Shown: piece after piece, positions 34,850 through 43,240 of the stretch
Numbering within the stretch: the stretch's first letter is position 1
How the letters are laid out: every line of letters starts with the position of its first letter
From: Actinomycetes bacterium
GTDB taxonomy: Bacteria > Actinomycetota > Actinomycetes > S36-B12 > GCA-2699445
DNA: 43,866 nt
NCBI GenBank assembly: GCA_022599915.1
Contig: JAHZLH010000061.1
Location: 1 to 43,866 of the forward strand
Direction of reading: 5' to 3'
Notes under the pieces: model-generated
What the model was told of the DNA's origin: nothing
Database searches by the model: none
Seen by the model: only the letters and a program-made list of their open reading frames with translations
Made by a program: the position numbers and the translations under genes

Positions 34850-36436
34850 TTACTCCAAGTAATCGCGTAGTACCTGCGAGCGGCTGGGGTGCCGCAGTTT
34901 CGACATCGTCTTGGACTCGATCTGACGAATCCGCTCACGAGTGACCCCGTAAACCTTCCCGATCTCGTCAAGCGTCTTGGGCTGGCCATCGGTGAGACCG
35001 AAGCGCATCCGCACCACACCCGCCTCACGATCAGACAAGGTCACCAGTACCTGATCCAACTGTTCTTGCAGCAGTGTGAAGGACACCGCATCGGCCGGCA
35101 CGATCGCCTCAGAGTCTTCAATCAGATCACCGAACTCGCTGTCGCCGTCTTCGCCCAGGGGCGTGTGCAGCGAAATGGGCTCCCGACCATACTTTTGCAC
35201 CTCGACGATCTTTTCCGGCGTCATGTCGAGTTCGAGGGCCAACTCCTCCGGAGTGGGCTCCCGACCGAGATCCTGCAACATCTGCCGCTGCACGCGAGCA
35301 AGCTTGTTGATGACCTCCACCATGTGGACCGGGATTCGGATGGTTCGGGCCTGATCGGCCATCGCGCGCGTGATCGCCTGGCGAATCCACCACGTGGCGT
35401 AGGTGGAGAACTTGTAGCCCTTTTTGTAGTCGAACTTCTCCACTGCACGGATCAAACCCAAGTTGCCTTCTTGGATCAGATCTAGGAAGAGCATCCCGCG
35501 ACCGGTGTAGCGCTTGGCCAGTGAGACCACCAACCGCAGGTTGGCCTCCAGCAGGTGGTTCTTGGCTCGTTGGCCGACCCTTACCAGTTGCTCGAGTTCG
35601 TATTCCTGATCGCCTTTGAGTTTCTTGACGAACTTCTCATCCGCTAGTCGCTCTTCGGCGAAGAGACCGGCCTCGATCCGCTTCGCGAGCACCACCTCTT
35701 GCTCAGCGTTAAGAAGCGGAACCTTGCCGATCTGCTTCAGATAGTCCTTGACTGGATCCGCAGTAGCACCCGCCACGGTGACGGTCTGGACGGGCTCATC
35801 AGTCTCATCGGTGTCAGACAGCACCAGCACCTCGGGGCCGTCTTTCTTCTTGCCCTTGCCGTCTTTTTCTTCATCTTTCAGATCGCGCAAGGCAACTTCT
35901 AGATCCTCTTCGGCTTCCTGCTCAATCTTGGCGGCGGCTTTAAGATCCACGCCGTCTTTGTCGGCGATCGCCGGTGCGGAACCGTTGGAACTGGGGGCGG
36001 CGGCAACTTCCTCAGTCTCAGCAGCCTTCTTGGCTTTTGATTTAGTAGCAGCGGCCTTCTTGGTCGCAGGCTTCTTCGCCGTGGACTTCTTAGCCGTGGA
36101 CTTCTTGGCCGCGGGCTTGGCTTTCGAAGTAACAGCCTTCTTGCTGGTGCTCTTCGTGGCCGCGGCCTTCTTGGTCGCAGGCTTCTTCGCCGTGGATTTC
36201 TTCGCTGCCGTTTGGGACTTGGTAGCCGAACTCTTCGTCGTGCTCTTCTTTGCGGCGGGCTTGGACTTCGAAGCAGCAGCCTTCGTCTTGGCAGGCTTCG
36301 CAGCCGAACTCTTCGTGGCCGCGGCCTTCTTGGTCGCAGGCTTCTTCGCCGTGGAGTTCTTCGCTGCTGTCTTGGTCTTGGCAGCCGAAGCCTTCTTCGT
36401 GGCAGGCTTCTTTGCTGTCTTGGTCTTAGTGGTCAC
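34850..36436 (-). CDS. sigA: Primary RNA polymerase sigma factor (SigA/HrdB)
   Basis: 528 residues. The first 180 are Lys/Ala/Thr-rich repeats ([10 protein letters not shown]), as in actinobacterial primary sigma factors, followed by an acidic stretch. Region 1.2 begins [21 protein letters not shown]. Region 2 includes [29 protein letters not shown] and [15 protein letters not shown]. Region 3 follows, and region 4 ends in [20 protein letters not shown]. The start is GTG at 36436, preceded by GAGGGAGCAGA. The N-terminal repeats are also repeated at DNA level. Several -10 boxes in the window fit TANNNT, its expected target. Confidence 0.95.
   Translation of the reverse strand: MTTKTKTAKKPATKKASAAKTKTAAKNSTAKKPATKKAAATKSSAAKPAKTKAAASKSKPAAKKSTTKSSATKSQTAAKKSTAKKPATKKAAATKSTSKKAVTSKAKPAAKKSTAKKSTAKKPATKKAAATKSKAKKAAETEEVAAAPSSNGSAPAIADKDGVDLKAAAKIEQEAEEDLEVALRDLKDEEKDGKGKKKDGPEVLVLSDTDETDEPVQTVTVAGATADPVKDYLKQIGKVPLLNAEQEVVLAKRIEAGLFAEERLADEKFVKKLKGDQEYELEQLVRVGQRAKNHLLEANLRLVVSLAKRYTGRGMLFLDLIQEGNLGLIRAVEKFDYKKGYKFSTYATWWIRQAITRAMADQARTIRIPVHMVEVINKLARVQRQMLQDLGREPTPEELALELDMTPEKIVEVQKYGREPISLHTPLGEDGDSEFGDLIEDSEAIVPADAVSFTLLQEQLDQVLVTLSDREAGVVRMRFGLTDGQPKTLDEIGKVYGVTRERIRQIESKTMSKLRHPSRSQVLRDYLE
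36051..36355 (-). repeat. Three identical 35-bp repeats in the sigma factor N-terminus
   Basis: The same 35 bases occur at 36051-36085, 36162-36196 and 36321-36355. The last two share 47 identical bases if extended, at a distance of 159 bases (53 codons). They could recombine without breaking the frame. Confidence 0.85.
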
Positions 36437-36493
36437 TCTGCTCCCTCTAGCGGCCGAACCCGCAGCCAGCGTCCTCCCTGGCCGACACAAAGG

Positions 36494-36526
36494 GCCCGTG
36501 TCAAGTCGAAATCGACTTGGACGGGC
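36494..36526 (-). other. Hairpin in the sigma factor mRNA leader
   Basis: CAAGTCGA/TCGACTTG arms with GCCCGT/ACGGGC outside and a bulge, about 60 bases upstream of the sigA GTG. It could be a leader element or the end of an upstream transcript. Confidence 0.45.
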
Positions 36527-36561
36527 TCGGGCGCTCTCGCGCTGCCCTATTGTGGCATGGA

Positions 36562-36611
36562 TTCCCAGTGAGGGCCTCGTTGCCCCGTCGGCGACGTGTC
36601 TCTACTGGGAA
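36562..36611. other. Inverted repeat between the HhH-GPD and sigma factor genes
   Basis: TTCCCAGTGAG (36562-36572) pairs with CTC(T)ACTGGGAA (36600-36611), one bulge. The inner sequence contains CGTC-GGC-GACG. An A run follows on the plus strand. Its role is unclear; with the hairpin at 36494 it fills most of the 220-base gap. Confidence 0.4.
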
Positions 36612-36656
36612 AAACGCCTGATCGGCCGCCCACATTCCCCCAGATGTGTGCCACAT

Positions 36657-37241
36657 CTAACCTGCTTTGGCCGCCTTTTGCGCACGTTTCCACTCCCGCA
36701 CCCGCTGCAGACTGTCCGGCCCAGTCACATCCGCCACACTCATGAAAGTCCCCGGCTCACCATAGGGGTCGCACACTTGCTGCGCATCAGCCATTTCCTG
36801 CGGCAATCGGCCACTCTTGAGCAACATCGCCAAGAATATCTTCGCCTTCTGCTCTCCGAACCCCGGTAGGGCCCGGAGTCGTTTGAGGCAGTCGCGGCCA
36901 TCGGTGGCTTCCAACCAGATTCGACTGGCATCACCGTCGTAGTCGTCGCATACCGCCCGAGCCAATGACTGAATCCGGGTGGCCATGGCTTTCGGGAAGC
37001 GATGTATCGCTGGCGACTGCGCGGCTGTTGAGACCAGGTCGTCCTCTGAGAGTTGCGTGAGGACGGCGGGATCTAAGTTGTCGGGTGACCCTAGTCGCGC
37101 TGCAAGCACATACGGGCCGGTGAACGCCCGTTCCATGGGCACCTGCTGATCGAGCAGCATCCCCACCAACAGTGCAAATGGATCGCTAGTGAGCAAATCG
37201 TTGGCTTCGGGGGTTTGGGCAACAGCAATCTGGGCGGTCAT
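36657..37241 (-). CDS. HhH-GPD family protein
   Basis: 194 residues. The start AVAQTPEANDLLTSDPFALLVGMLLDQQVPMERAF and the helix-hairpin-helix LPGFGEQKAKIFLAML match the actinobacterial HhH-GPD-type proteins related to base-excision glycosylases (uncharacterised family TIGR03252). The catalytic Asp/Lys pair of true glycosylases is not obvious, so DNA binding or repair is inferred from fold only. There is no ribosome site; TACTGT on the minus strand (37250-37255) is eight bases upstream of the ATG and might drive a near-leaderless mRNA. Confidence 0.82.
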   Translation of the reverse strand: MTAQIAVAQTPEANDLLTSDPFALLVGMLLDQQVPMERAFTGPYVLAARLGSPDNLDPAVLTQLSEDDLVSTAAQSPAIHRFPKAMATRIQSLARAVCDDYDGDASRIWLEATDGRDCLKRLRALPGFGEQKAKIFLAMLLKSGRLPQEMADAQQVCDPYGEPGTFMSVADVTGPDSLQRVREWKRAQKAAKAG

Positions 37242-37295
37242 GGCGCATGACAGTACCTGAGCCCCACAGGGTCAGCACCTCGGGGGCGGCGCTTG

Positions 37296-38468
37296 CTAGC
37301 AGGGCGATGTCGCTGTATCGGCCAGGGTCTCGGACACGATACGGCCCACCGGGTCCGCCTCAATCAGGAAGCCATCATGTCCAAAGGGTGATTCGATGAC
37401 ATCCAGCCCGCCACAGCTGCGAATGTGATCTGCCAAGTGCTGCTGCTGGGCAAGGGGATACAGCCGATCGGTATCTATTCCGGCGACGCGAACCGGAACT
37501 TCAATCCCGGCAAGCACCTGCTCCAGACCTCCACGACCCCGACCCACATCGTGGGTAGTCATGGAGTCAGTCAGCGACACATAACTTCCGGCGTCGAACC
37601 GGTACAAGATCTTGTCACCGTGGTGATCCAGATAGGACTGCACGGCAAAGCGGCCAGCATCGTCATGGCGACCCGCCACCTTGTGTTGCAGCGGCTCTTC
37701 GGCAGTCTGCGGAACCCGACCGAATCGCAAGTCAAACTCTCGCGACGTGCGGTAGGTCAAATGGGCGAACCGCCGCGCCACTCGCAAACCAGCCACGGGG
37801 CCGATCCCGTGATCGTAGTAGTCCCCGCCCAGCCAGTAGGGGTCGGCGGTAACTGCCTGGATTTGGGCAGTCTGTGTGGCAATCTGATCGCCAGAGGCGG
37901 CCGCGGTGGTAGCGAGCATGACTGCCGATTGCACTCGGTCCGGATGGGAAACCACCCATTCCAGTGCTCGCATGCCCCCCATCGAGCCGCCCACGACCAG
38001 GGCAAAAGACTGGATGCCCAGGTGATCGGCGAGCAGCCGTTCCACTTCAACCTGATCGCGAGCCGAGACACGCGGCCATCGGGAACCCCAGGGCGACCCA
38101 TCGGGATGGAGACTTGCGGGACCGGTAGTGCCCTGGCAGCCTCCCAACGTGTTGGCGCACACCACAAACCATTGATCGGTATCGATCGGGCACCCTGGGC
38201 CAATGAGGGAATCCCACCAGCCGGCCGTTGGTTGGCCAGGACCAGCCGGACCTGCGGCATGCGCGTCACCGGTCAGTGCATGTTCGATCAGCACCGCGTT
38301 GCTGCGCTGGGGGTTGAGTGTTCCCCAAGTCTCGTAGGCCACCCGCACCGCCGGCAGGCTGCCACCGAATTCCAGGTCTAGCCCCCCGACGTCGGCAAAC
38401 CGACGCCAGGCGGCTGGATCACCCTCCCGCCACGCACCGGTGGCGGGAGGACGCTGGGACCCGTTCAC
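37296..38468 (-). CDS. metX: Homoserine O-acetyltransferase
   Basis: 390 residues, alpha/beta-hydrolase fold. It transfers acetyl from acetyl-CoA to homoserine in methionine synthesis. The nucleophile Ser is in VVGGSMGGMRALEW, the Asp in AGIDTDRLYP and the His in SPFGHDGFL; ALTGDAHAAG and the ANTLGGCQGTTGP block are also typical. GTG at 38468 overlaps the metY stop (GTGA, 38465-38468), so the two are translationally coupled and share the riboswitch upstream of metY. Confidence 0.95.
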   Translation of the reverse strand: MNGSQRPPATGAWREGDPAAWRRFADVGGLDLEFGGSLPAVRVAYETWGTLNPQRSNAVLIEHALTGDAHAAGPAGPGQPTAGWWDSLIGPGCPIDTDQWFVVCANTLGGCQGTTGPASLHPDGSPWGSRWPRVSARDQVEVERLLADHLGIQSFALVVGGSMGGMRALEWVVSHPDRVQSAVMLATTAAASGDQIATQTAQIQAVTADPYWLGGDYYDHGIGPVAGLRVARRFAHLTYRTSREFDLRFGRVPQTAEEPLQHKVAGRHDDAGRFAVQSYLDHHGDKILYRFDAGSYVSLTDSMTTHDVGRGRGGLEQVLAGIEVPVRVAGIDTDRLYPLAQQQHLADHIRSCGGLDVIESPFGHDGFLIEADPVGRIVSETLADTATSPC

Positions 38469-39790
38469 GACGTGGCTTCCGCCTTTGCTGCGCGGAAGCC
38501 GGCGTCAAGGTCGGCCAAGATGTCATCGATGCTCTCGATACCTACGGCCAACCGGACCAACCCGGGAGTAACTCCTGCGGCTAGCTGCTCTTCAGGAGTG
38601 AGTTGCGAGTGGGTGGTTGACGCTGGGTGAATGACCAGGGAGCGCACATCACCGATGTTAGCGACATGGCTGTGCAACTGCAGGCCTTCGACGAAGCGCT
38701 TGCCCGCTTCGAGGCCACCGTCGATCTCGAAAGCCAGCACAGCACCGGTACCTTCGGGAGCGTACTTCTGGCCCAACTGGTACCACGGGCTGCTGGGCAG
38801 TCCGGCGTAGTTCACGCGGAGAACCTCTTCGCGGCCTTCCAGCCACTGCGCCACCTTCTTGGCGTTCGATACGTGGCGCTCGATGCGCAGCGACAACGTC
38901 TCTAGCCCTTGCGAGAGCAGCCAGGCGTTGAACGGGGCGGCTGCCGAGCCGATGTCACGTAACAGTTGCACCCGGGCCTTCATGATGAAGGACACGTTGA
39001 CGCCGAATAGTCCGTCCGTACCAAGGTCCTTGGCGTAAACCAGGCCGTGGTAACTGGGATCGGGCTGGGTGTAGTTGGGGTACTTCTCCGGGTACTTGCC
39101 GTAGTCGAAGGTGCCACCGTCAACGATGACACCAGCAACAGCGGTGCCATGTCCGCCGATGTACTTGGTCGCGGAGTGCACAACGACATCCGCGCCCCAC
39201 TTCAGCGGCTGAATCAGGTACGGGGTGGCAACGGTGTTGTCCACGACCAGCGGTACACCATTCTCATGGGCGATACCAGCCACGGTCTCGATATCCAGTA
39301 CATCGTTCTTGGGGTTCGCGATGGTCTCGGCAAAGAACAGCTTAGTGTTCGGGCGCACCGCATCCCGCCACGCCTGCGGGTCATCGGGATCACTGACGAA
39401 GGTCACCTCGATGCCCAGCTTGGGCAGCGTGTAGTGGAACAGGTTGTAGGTGCCGCCGTACAAACTCGGGCTGGACACTAGGTGGTCACCGGACTCGGCG
39501 ATATTCAGGATGGCCAGCGTTTCGGCTGCCTGGCCACTGGCAACCAGCAGCGCTCCCACGCCACCTTCCAGGGCGGCAATCCGGTCTTCGACCACGGCCT
39601 GGGTCGGGTTCATGATCCGGGTGTAGATATTGCCCAGTTCCTTCAACGCGAACAGGTTGGCTGCGTGGTTGGTGTCGTTGAACGTGTACGACGTGGTCTG
39701 GTAAATCGGCAGTGCACGCGCGTTGGTCGCCTCGTCGGGTGACTGACCCGCGTGAATCTGCTTGGTTTCGAAGCCCCATGCCTCGCTCAT
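38465..39790 (-). CDS. metY: O-acetylhomoserine sulfhydrylase
   Basis: 441 residues. PLP enzyme of the Cys/Met family that makes homocysteine from O-acetylhomoserine and sulfide. ALPIYQTTSYTF, the PLP-binding Lys in VHSATKYIGGHGT and the C-terminal SLVIHPASTTHSQLTPEEQ are clear. The start MSEAWGFETKQIHAGQ at 39790 has GGAGGAAGAG upstream. It leads the metY-metX pair and lies about 205 bases downstream of a SAM-type riboswitch, so it should be repressed when S-adenosylmethionine is plentiful. Confidence 0.95.
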   Translation of the reverse strand: MSEAWGFETKQIHAGQSPDEATNARALPIYQTTSYTFNDTNHAANLFALKELGNIYTRIMNPTQAVVEDRIAALEGGVGALLVASGQAAETLAILNIAESGDHLVSSPSLYGGTYNLFHYTLPKLGIEVTFVSDPDDPQAWRDAVRPNTKLFFAETIANPKNDVLDIETVAGIAHENGVPLVVDNTVATPYLIQPLKWGADVVVHSATKYIGGHGTAVAGVIVDGGTFDYGKYPEKYPNYTQPDPSYHGLVYAKDLGTDGLFGVNVSFIMKARVQLLRDIGSAAAPFNAWLLSQGLETLSLRIERHVSNAKKVAQWLEGREEVLRVNYAGLPSSPWYQLGQKYAPEGTGAVLAFEIDGGLEAGKRFVEGLQLHSHVANIGDVRSLVIHPASTTHSQLTPEEQLAAGVTPGLVRLAVGIESIDDILADLDAGFRAAKAEATS

Positions 39791-39994
39791 AGTTTCTCTT
39801 CCTCCATTAGTTTTACCCAGGTTTTGGGCGCCTGTAGTTTTCGTTGTGATCTTGTTTTCAGATAGGGGTCCCCATCCCAAGTGGGCGGGGGATGTCATCC
39901 GGGGAGCGCTGGAAAAGCGCCGCTCAAGCCCCGGTGACCTGCTGCATTCGACAACAACACATATCGTCCACCTTTTCCGGGGACGCAGTGTGCG

Positions 39995-40106
39995 CGTCCC
40001 GCGCTTGCCGACATTTCGACCTGGTCCTCATCCGGAGCACCCCACCGCGGTGGGAGGGTTGCTGTCCGACTAGCCGGAGCTTTCCATCGGAACTCGTGAC
40101 CTGACC
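39995..40106 (-). promoter_or_regulatory. SAM-IV-type riboswitch upstream of metY
   Basis: On the minus strand, GGTCACGAG opens the P1 stem and pairs with GACC near 40023-40027. TCCGA/TCGGA forms P2, an ACAGCAACCCTCC core and CCCACC/GGTGGG hairpin form P3, and GTGCTCCGGATGAGGACC closes the core. GGCAAGCGCGG downstream is the typical SAM-IV extension. This family is known from Actinobacteria before methionine genes. It is the only recognisable element in the 355-base gap 39791-40145. Further hairpins between it and metY (for example GGGACGC/GCGTCCC at 39980-40000, and one near 39900-39935) may be the expression platform. Confidence 0.85.
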
Positions 40107-40109
40107 AAT

Positions 40110-40115
40110 AAGGTA
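40110..40115 (-). promoter_or_regulatory. Possible -10 box of the metY-metX transcript
   Basis: TACCTT on the minus strand is placed so that transcription would begin near 40103, at the first base of the riboswitch P1 stem. No clear -35. Confidence 0.4.
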
Positions 40116-40145
40116 ACTGATGTGCCGGGCAATCGTCCAGTTTGG

Positions 40146-40556
40146 CTAAGCAGCACTTTCGGGTCGAGTGCCGTGTCGGCACTGTTCCTCGGACAAATTG
40201 GCCATGATGTCCTCCCAAACTGACGGCGGCATCCCGGCATCGAGTGCTCGACGCAAGAGTTGCGAAAGACCGTGATTTGGGTCGGTGACCAGCGCTCGCT
40301 CCACCGCTGCCGCGGCCCGTAGCCCATCCCCGAGTTGCCAAGCGGCGAGTCCGGCGACCGCCCCCATAGGGGCGATATGCGACTCTGGCCCCCGTCGCAG
40401 TGCCTCCGCGGTGCACCGCCAAACGCGCGACCACTGTTGCTGCCGAGCGGACACCGTCATTCGACGCAACCAGGTGTCGCGCACCCGAAGGTCGGCGCAG
40501 CCAGCCATCAGCTCCGCCAGCTCAGCATCCGTTGGTGCATGCTGGGCGGTGACCAA
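40146..40556 (-). pseudogene. C-terminal part of a DUF4192 gene interrupted by TAG
   Basis: About 136 residues in the same reading frame as the gene immediately upstream and separated from it by one in-frame TAG and ten sense codons. The sequence (VRDTWLRRM, then GAVAGLAAWQLGDGLRAAAAVERALVTDPNHGLSQLL) is the usual C-terminal end of DUF4192 proteins. No ribosome site or convincing start codon is present (the first possible one is a TTG), so it is probably not made on its own. See the N-terminal part. Confidence 0.7.
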
Positions 40557-40586
40557 CAGCTGTAAGCGGAGCAGGCAGTTGTCCCG

Positions 40587-41159
40587 CTACACCTCGCGAT
40601 CACCACTACTGGACGGCACCCTGATCGACCCACTGTCCGGGCCGGATTGCACTTCGGCGACGACATCTGCCCGACGGGGCAACGGTGCCGCACCAGCGAC
40701 GATGAGTTGCAGCGCTGGCTCGGAGGCAGCAACAGTAGGTAGCGGGTGAGCAGCACATCCCGCCGCAGCGCAACTGAGGCCAATCCAACTCTTGGCTGTG
40801 GCATGACCTGCCCACAACAGCCGCGGCGATTCGCCACTGGCAGCGAAACTAGCTGCCAGTTGGCCAAGTGGGTCCGTTGGGTCACCGGAACACCCAGCGG
40901 CCACCAGCACCACGGCTGCTGGATCAACCGCTGCGCACCGCTGCTGAATCGCCGCCATGGTGGCGCTGGGATGAGTGGTGGCGGCCGCCCAGTCCAATCG
41001 CAACGTCAACACCACTCGTTGATCGTCACCAATCATTACGGCCACCAGGCTGTCCTGTGGGTGGAAGCCCATCAAATACGGAATCGCAACTACTAGTGGA
41101 CCGGGGTCGAAGCCGGTTGCGCGGACATCTGGGCAGCTGTGCGGGTTCATGTCGGCCAC
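40587..41159 (-). CDS. N-terminal part of a DUF4192 protein, ends at in-frame TAG
   Basis: 190 residues. DUF4192 pattern PLVVAIPYLMGFHPQDSLVAVMIG, then VVLTLRLDW. The family is largely actinobacterial, usually about 330-400 residues, of unknown function. The frame ends at TAG (40587-40589) and continues open in the same frame for another 147 codons that carry the rest of the domain. Joined, the two parts have about 338 residues, a normal length. GTG at 41159 or ATG at 41150 may start it. A single nonsense change is the simplest explanation. Confidence 0.75.
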   Translation of the reverse strand: MADMNPHSCPDVRATGFDPGPLVVAIPYLMGFHPQDSLVAVMIGDDQRVVLTLRLDWAAATTHPSATMAAIQQRCAAVDPAAVVLVAAGCSGDPTDPLGQLAASFAASGESPRLLWAGHATAKSWIGLSCAAAGCAAHPLPTVAASEPALQLIVAGAAPLPRRADVVAEVQSGPDSGSIRVPSSSGDREV

Positions 41160-41295
41160 TGTGGTGGTGTGACCGGGGGAACAGATCGGTGACGACTCAA
41201 CTGTGAGCGGGGCCCTAATCAGCTAGTTGTGGATGCCGGCACTTTGGCGTGTCGGTCCCCCACCCTGTTTTCCGATTTCCCTAGGGTCAAGGCAG

Positions 41296-41337
41296 AGCCC
41301 GAGGTTCGACAGAGGGGAAGCTGTCGGACCTCGGGTT
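41296..41337. other. Long orphan hairpin in the gap before the DUF4192 gene
   Basis: CCCGAGGTTCGACAG (41298-41312) pairs with CTGTCGGACCTCGGG (41321-41335) across an eight-base loop, with one wobble pair and two further outer pairs. TTCTTCC follows on the plus strand. A TAGGGT hexamer at 41282-41287 precedes it on that strand. No plus-strand gene lies upstream, so it is either the terminator of the minus-strand flippase-like gene or a small RNA. The rest of the 278-base gap 41160-41437 shows a T7 run at 41423-41429 and nothing else. Confidence 0.6.
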
Positions 41338-41437
41338 CTTCCATGACCGCTCTCACTGCTGGGCCCACGAACTGTCTGGCGGCACCCGCGCACGGACGAG
41401 TTGTCAGGTAGGGGTCGTCAAGTTTTTTTCTGAATCC

Positions 41438-42646
41438 TCAATCGCCACCGGAGTCCGGCGAATCCAAGACTTCATCGGACGTGACAGCTACCGCCTTCTT
41501 GCGCTGGCGGTTGATCTCCCAACGCCAGTAGAAGATGCAGATCAATCCAATGATGATCTGTGGGATGTAGGACGAGGCCCGCCACACTAGGTCAGCGGCA
41601 GTTGCTAGTCCCGATTCGATACCGAAGCTAGTCATCAATCCGATCATGACGGCGTCTACAGTGCCCAACCCGCCCGGAGTGATGGGGATCATGATGCCCA
41701 ACTGTGAGATTGCCCAGCAGCCGTAGACCAACAGCAGTGCCGGAGCTCCGTCTTGTCCTGCGACTCCCACCATCGCGGTGTAGAGGATGGCGAACTGCGA
41801 CCACGACACCCCGATCTGCACCACGGTGATGACCAGCCAACGTTTGGAGACCAAACCGACGATGTCGTGACGAAGTTTCACCACCTGTTCGGTCATATTC
41901 ACTGAGGACTCTTTTCGGAAGAGTCGCGTAACCCAGGCCACCACACTGTCAGCCCAGCCGCCGATGCGTTGGGCATTAGCGTCCGAGCGCAAAACCAGCG
42001 CGAAGAGGATGATGGCAGCCGCCAGCATACCGATCCCCAAAAATGCTGCATTGAGGTAACTGGAGGCATCGTCGCCGGCTATCGACAACGCCACGACACC
42101 CGTCACCGGCAGGAACATGGTGACGAAGACGCTCCACACACCAGTGGCGCCAATCGCAGCGGTCGCGGCAGTAGGGGTGGTCTTGTAGGAGGTCAACTGG
42201 GCGTACTGCAAGCCCAGCCCGAAGGCACCACCAGCAGGAATACCATTCGACACCGTAAAGGCGGATTGATTGACGACGAAACCATGCTTGTAACGCAGCC
42301 CCGGAGTAGCGGCCACAAACGGCCAGCCGTAGAAGAACAGGTACCACAGTACGACCAGCACTAACCCCACGATGGCTGCGGTCGTCATCGCTTGGATGTA
42401 CTCGGCTGCCTGAGCGTAGTCACCGATCTGCGGAATCACTCGGGTGAAAACAATGGCCAAGAATACGACCGCGACAATGCCACCAATGATGCTCTTCTTG
42501 CGGTCGATCCCACCGCCAGAGACACCTAAGTGTTCTCGGGCTTCCTCGTCGCTGAGCTCCTCCCCGTCACCGACAGCCTCCGCCGCATCCACGTCGGCAG
42601 GGTCGGGTTCAACGGAATCAGCAGAACCATCATGATCTTGAGCCAT
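41438..42646 (-). CDS. Flippase-like membrane protein (LPG synthase TM-region family)
   Basis: 402 residues. An acidic N-terminus of about 50 residues is followed by eight or nine membrane segments. NQSAFTVSNGIPAGGAFGLG and PITPGGLGTVDAVMIG are the landmark segments of the lysylphosphatidylglycerol-synthase transmembrane family (UPF0104). There is no aminoacyl-transferase domain, so it is a lipid flippase candidate rather than a complete MprF. The transcript is probably leaderless: TAGGAT, six bases, ATG. Confidence 0.87.
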   Translation of the reverse strand: MAQDHDGSADSVEPDPADVDAAEAVGDGEELSDEEAREHLGVSGGGIDRKKSIIGGIVAVVFLAIVFTRVIPQIGDYAQAAEYIQAMTTAAIVGLVLVVLWYLFFYGWPFVAATPGLRYKHGFVVNQSAFTVSNGIPAGGAFGLGLQYAQLTSYKTTPTAATAAIGATGVWSVFVTMFLPVTGVVALSIAGDDASSYLNAAFLGIGMLAAAIILFALVLRSDANAQRIGGWADSVVAWVTRLFRKESSVNMTEQVVKLRHDIVGLVSKRWLVITVVQIGVSWSQFAILYTAMVGVAGQDGAPALLLVYGCWAISQLGIMIPITPGGLGTVDAVMIGLMTSFGIESGLATAADLVWRASSYIPQIIIGLICIFYWRWEINRQRKKAVAVTSDEVLDSPDSGGD

Positions 42647-42652
42647 TGCTTC

Positions 42653-42658
42653 ATCCTA
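42653..42658 (-). promoter_or_regulatory. -10 box of a leaderless promoter (flippase-like gene)
   Basis: Minus strand TAGGAT, then GAAGCA, then the ATG at 42646. No ribosome site. Confidence 0.55.
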
Positions 42659-42715
42659 GGGGTGCGCGTGATCCCTAGGGACCATTAGCCCCTCAGTTGT
42701 CTCGCTTTCGGTGAC

Positions 42716-43171
42716 TCACCGAGTTGTTTTCGCTTCGTACGTAAGCCACATCGTCCGGATCGCTACTTGGTCATACAACCGACGTGCCGGATAGTTGTCG
42801 TCACCGGTCAGCCACTGCACTCCCACCCAGTTTCGAGACTTGGCGGTATTGACGACGTCGGCGATCAGTGCCCGACCAATACCCTGGCCGCGCATCGCTG
42901 GGTCTACAAATAGGTCATCCAAAAAACCACCGTGCGCCCCCGCCAACGGCTCCGGCACTTCACGGAAATGGGCCAGTCCCACCACTTGCCCGTCACGAAC
43001 TGCAACCAGACCCTCGAGAACGTGGTCTGTGTCGTGTAGCCATCCCCACACGGTGTTGGCGAGTTCATCGGAAAAGCTCACTTGGTAGAACTCGCAGTAC
43101 TGCCGATATAAGTTCCGCCATGCCTCAAAGTCAGCGGCTGTTGGCTGCCGCAGCATCGTTTCGGCGCTCAT
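42716..43171 (-). CDS. GNAT-family N-acetyltransferase
   Basis: 151 residues. The acetyl-CoA binding loop RGQGIGRALI (motif A), the preceding LDDLFVDPAM beta strand and GVQWLTGDDNYPARRLYDQV (motif B) place it in the GNAT superfamily. The substrate is unknown; the ARRLYD ending resembles small-molecule or amino-acid acetyltransferases. Transcription is probably leaderless (TAGCCT six bases upstream of the ATG). Confidence 0.88.
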   Translation of the reverse strand: MSAETMLRQPTAADFEAWRNLYRQYCEFYQVSFSDELANTVWGWLHDTDHVLEGLVAVRDGQVVGLAHFREVPEPLAGAHGGFLDDLFVDPAMRGQGIGRALIADVVNTAKSRNWVGVQWLTGDDNYPARRLYDQVAIRTMWLTYEAKTTR

Positions 43172-43177
43172 ACCGTC

Positions 43178-43183
43178 AGGCTA
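43178..43183 (-). promoter_or_regulatory. -10 box of a leaderless promoter (GNAT gene)
   Basis: Minus strand TAGCCT, then GACGGT, then the ATG at 43171. No ribosome site. Confidence 0.55.
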
Positions 43184-43240
43184 GAGGTATGGCCAGCCGG
43201 ATACCGCCATGAATACACACTGATGTGAGCCCACAGATGA

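Noticed and set aside
36051-36355. Regular repeats as a CRISPR array
   Set aside because: They lie in frame inside the sigma factor gene, code KKPATKK-type peptide, and have unequal spacing; no cas genes nearby.
35748-36869. 373-codon plus-strand open frame opposite the sigma factor gene
   Set aside because: It mirrors the Lys/Ala-rich repeats of sigA, has no ribosome site and gives low-complexity Ala/Phe/Leu sequence; an antisense shadow.
40587-40589. TAG as a recoded sense codon (pyrrolysine or suppressor system)
   Set aside because: TAG ends other intact genes here, for example the aldehyde dehydrogenase at 7840 and the CPA1 antiporter at 21879, so it is a normal stop in this genome.
41423-41429. 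T7 run as an intrinsic terminator
   Set aside because: No stem precedes it on the plus strand. The strong hairpin is about 90 bases away on the other side.
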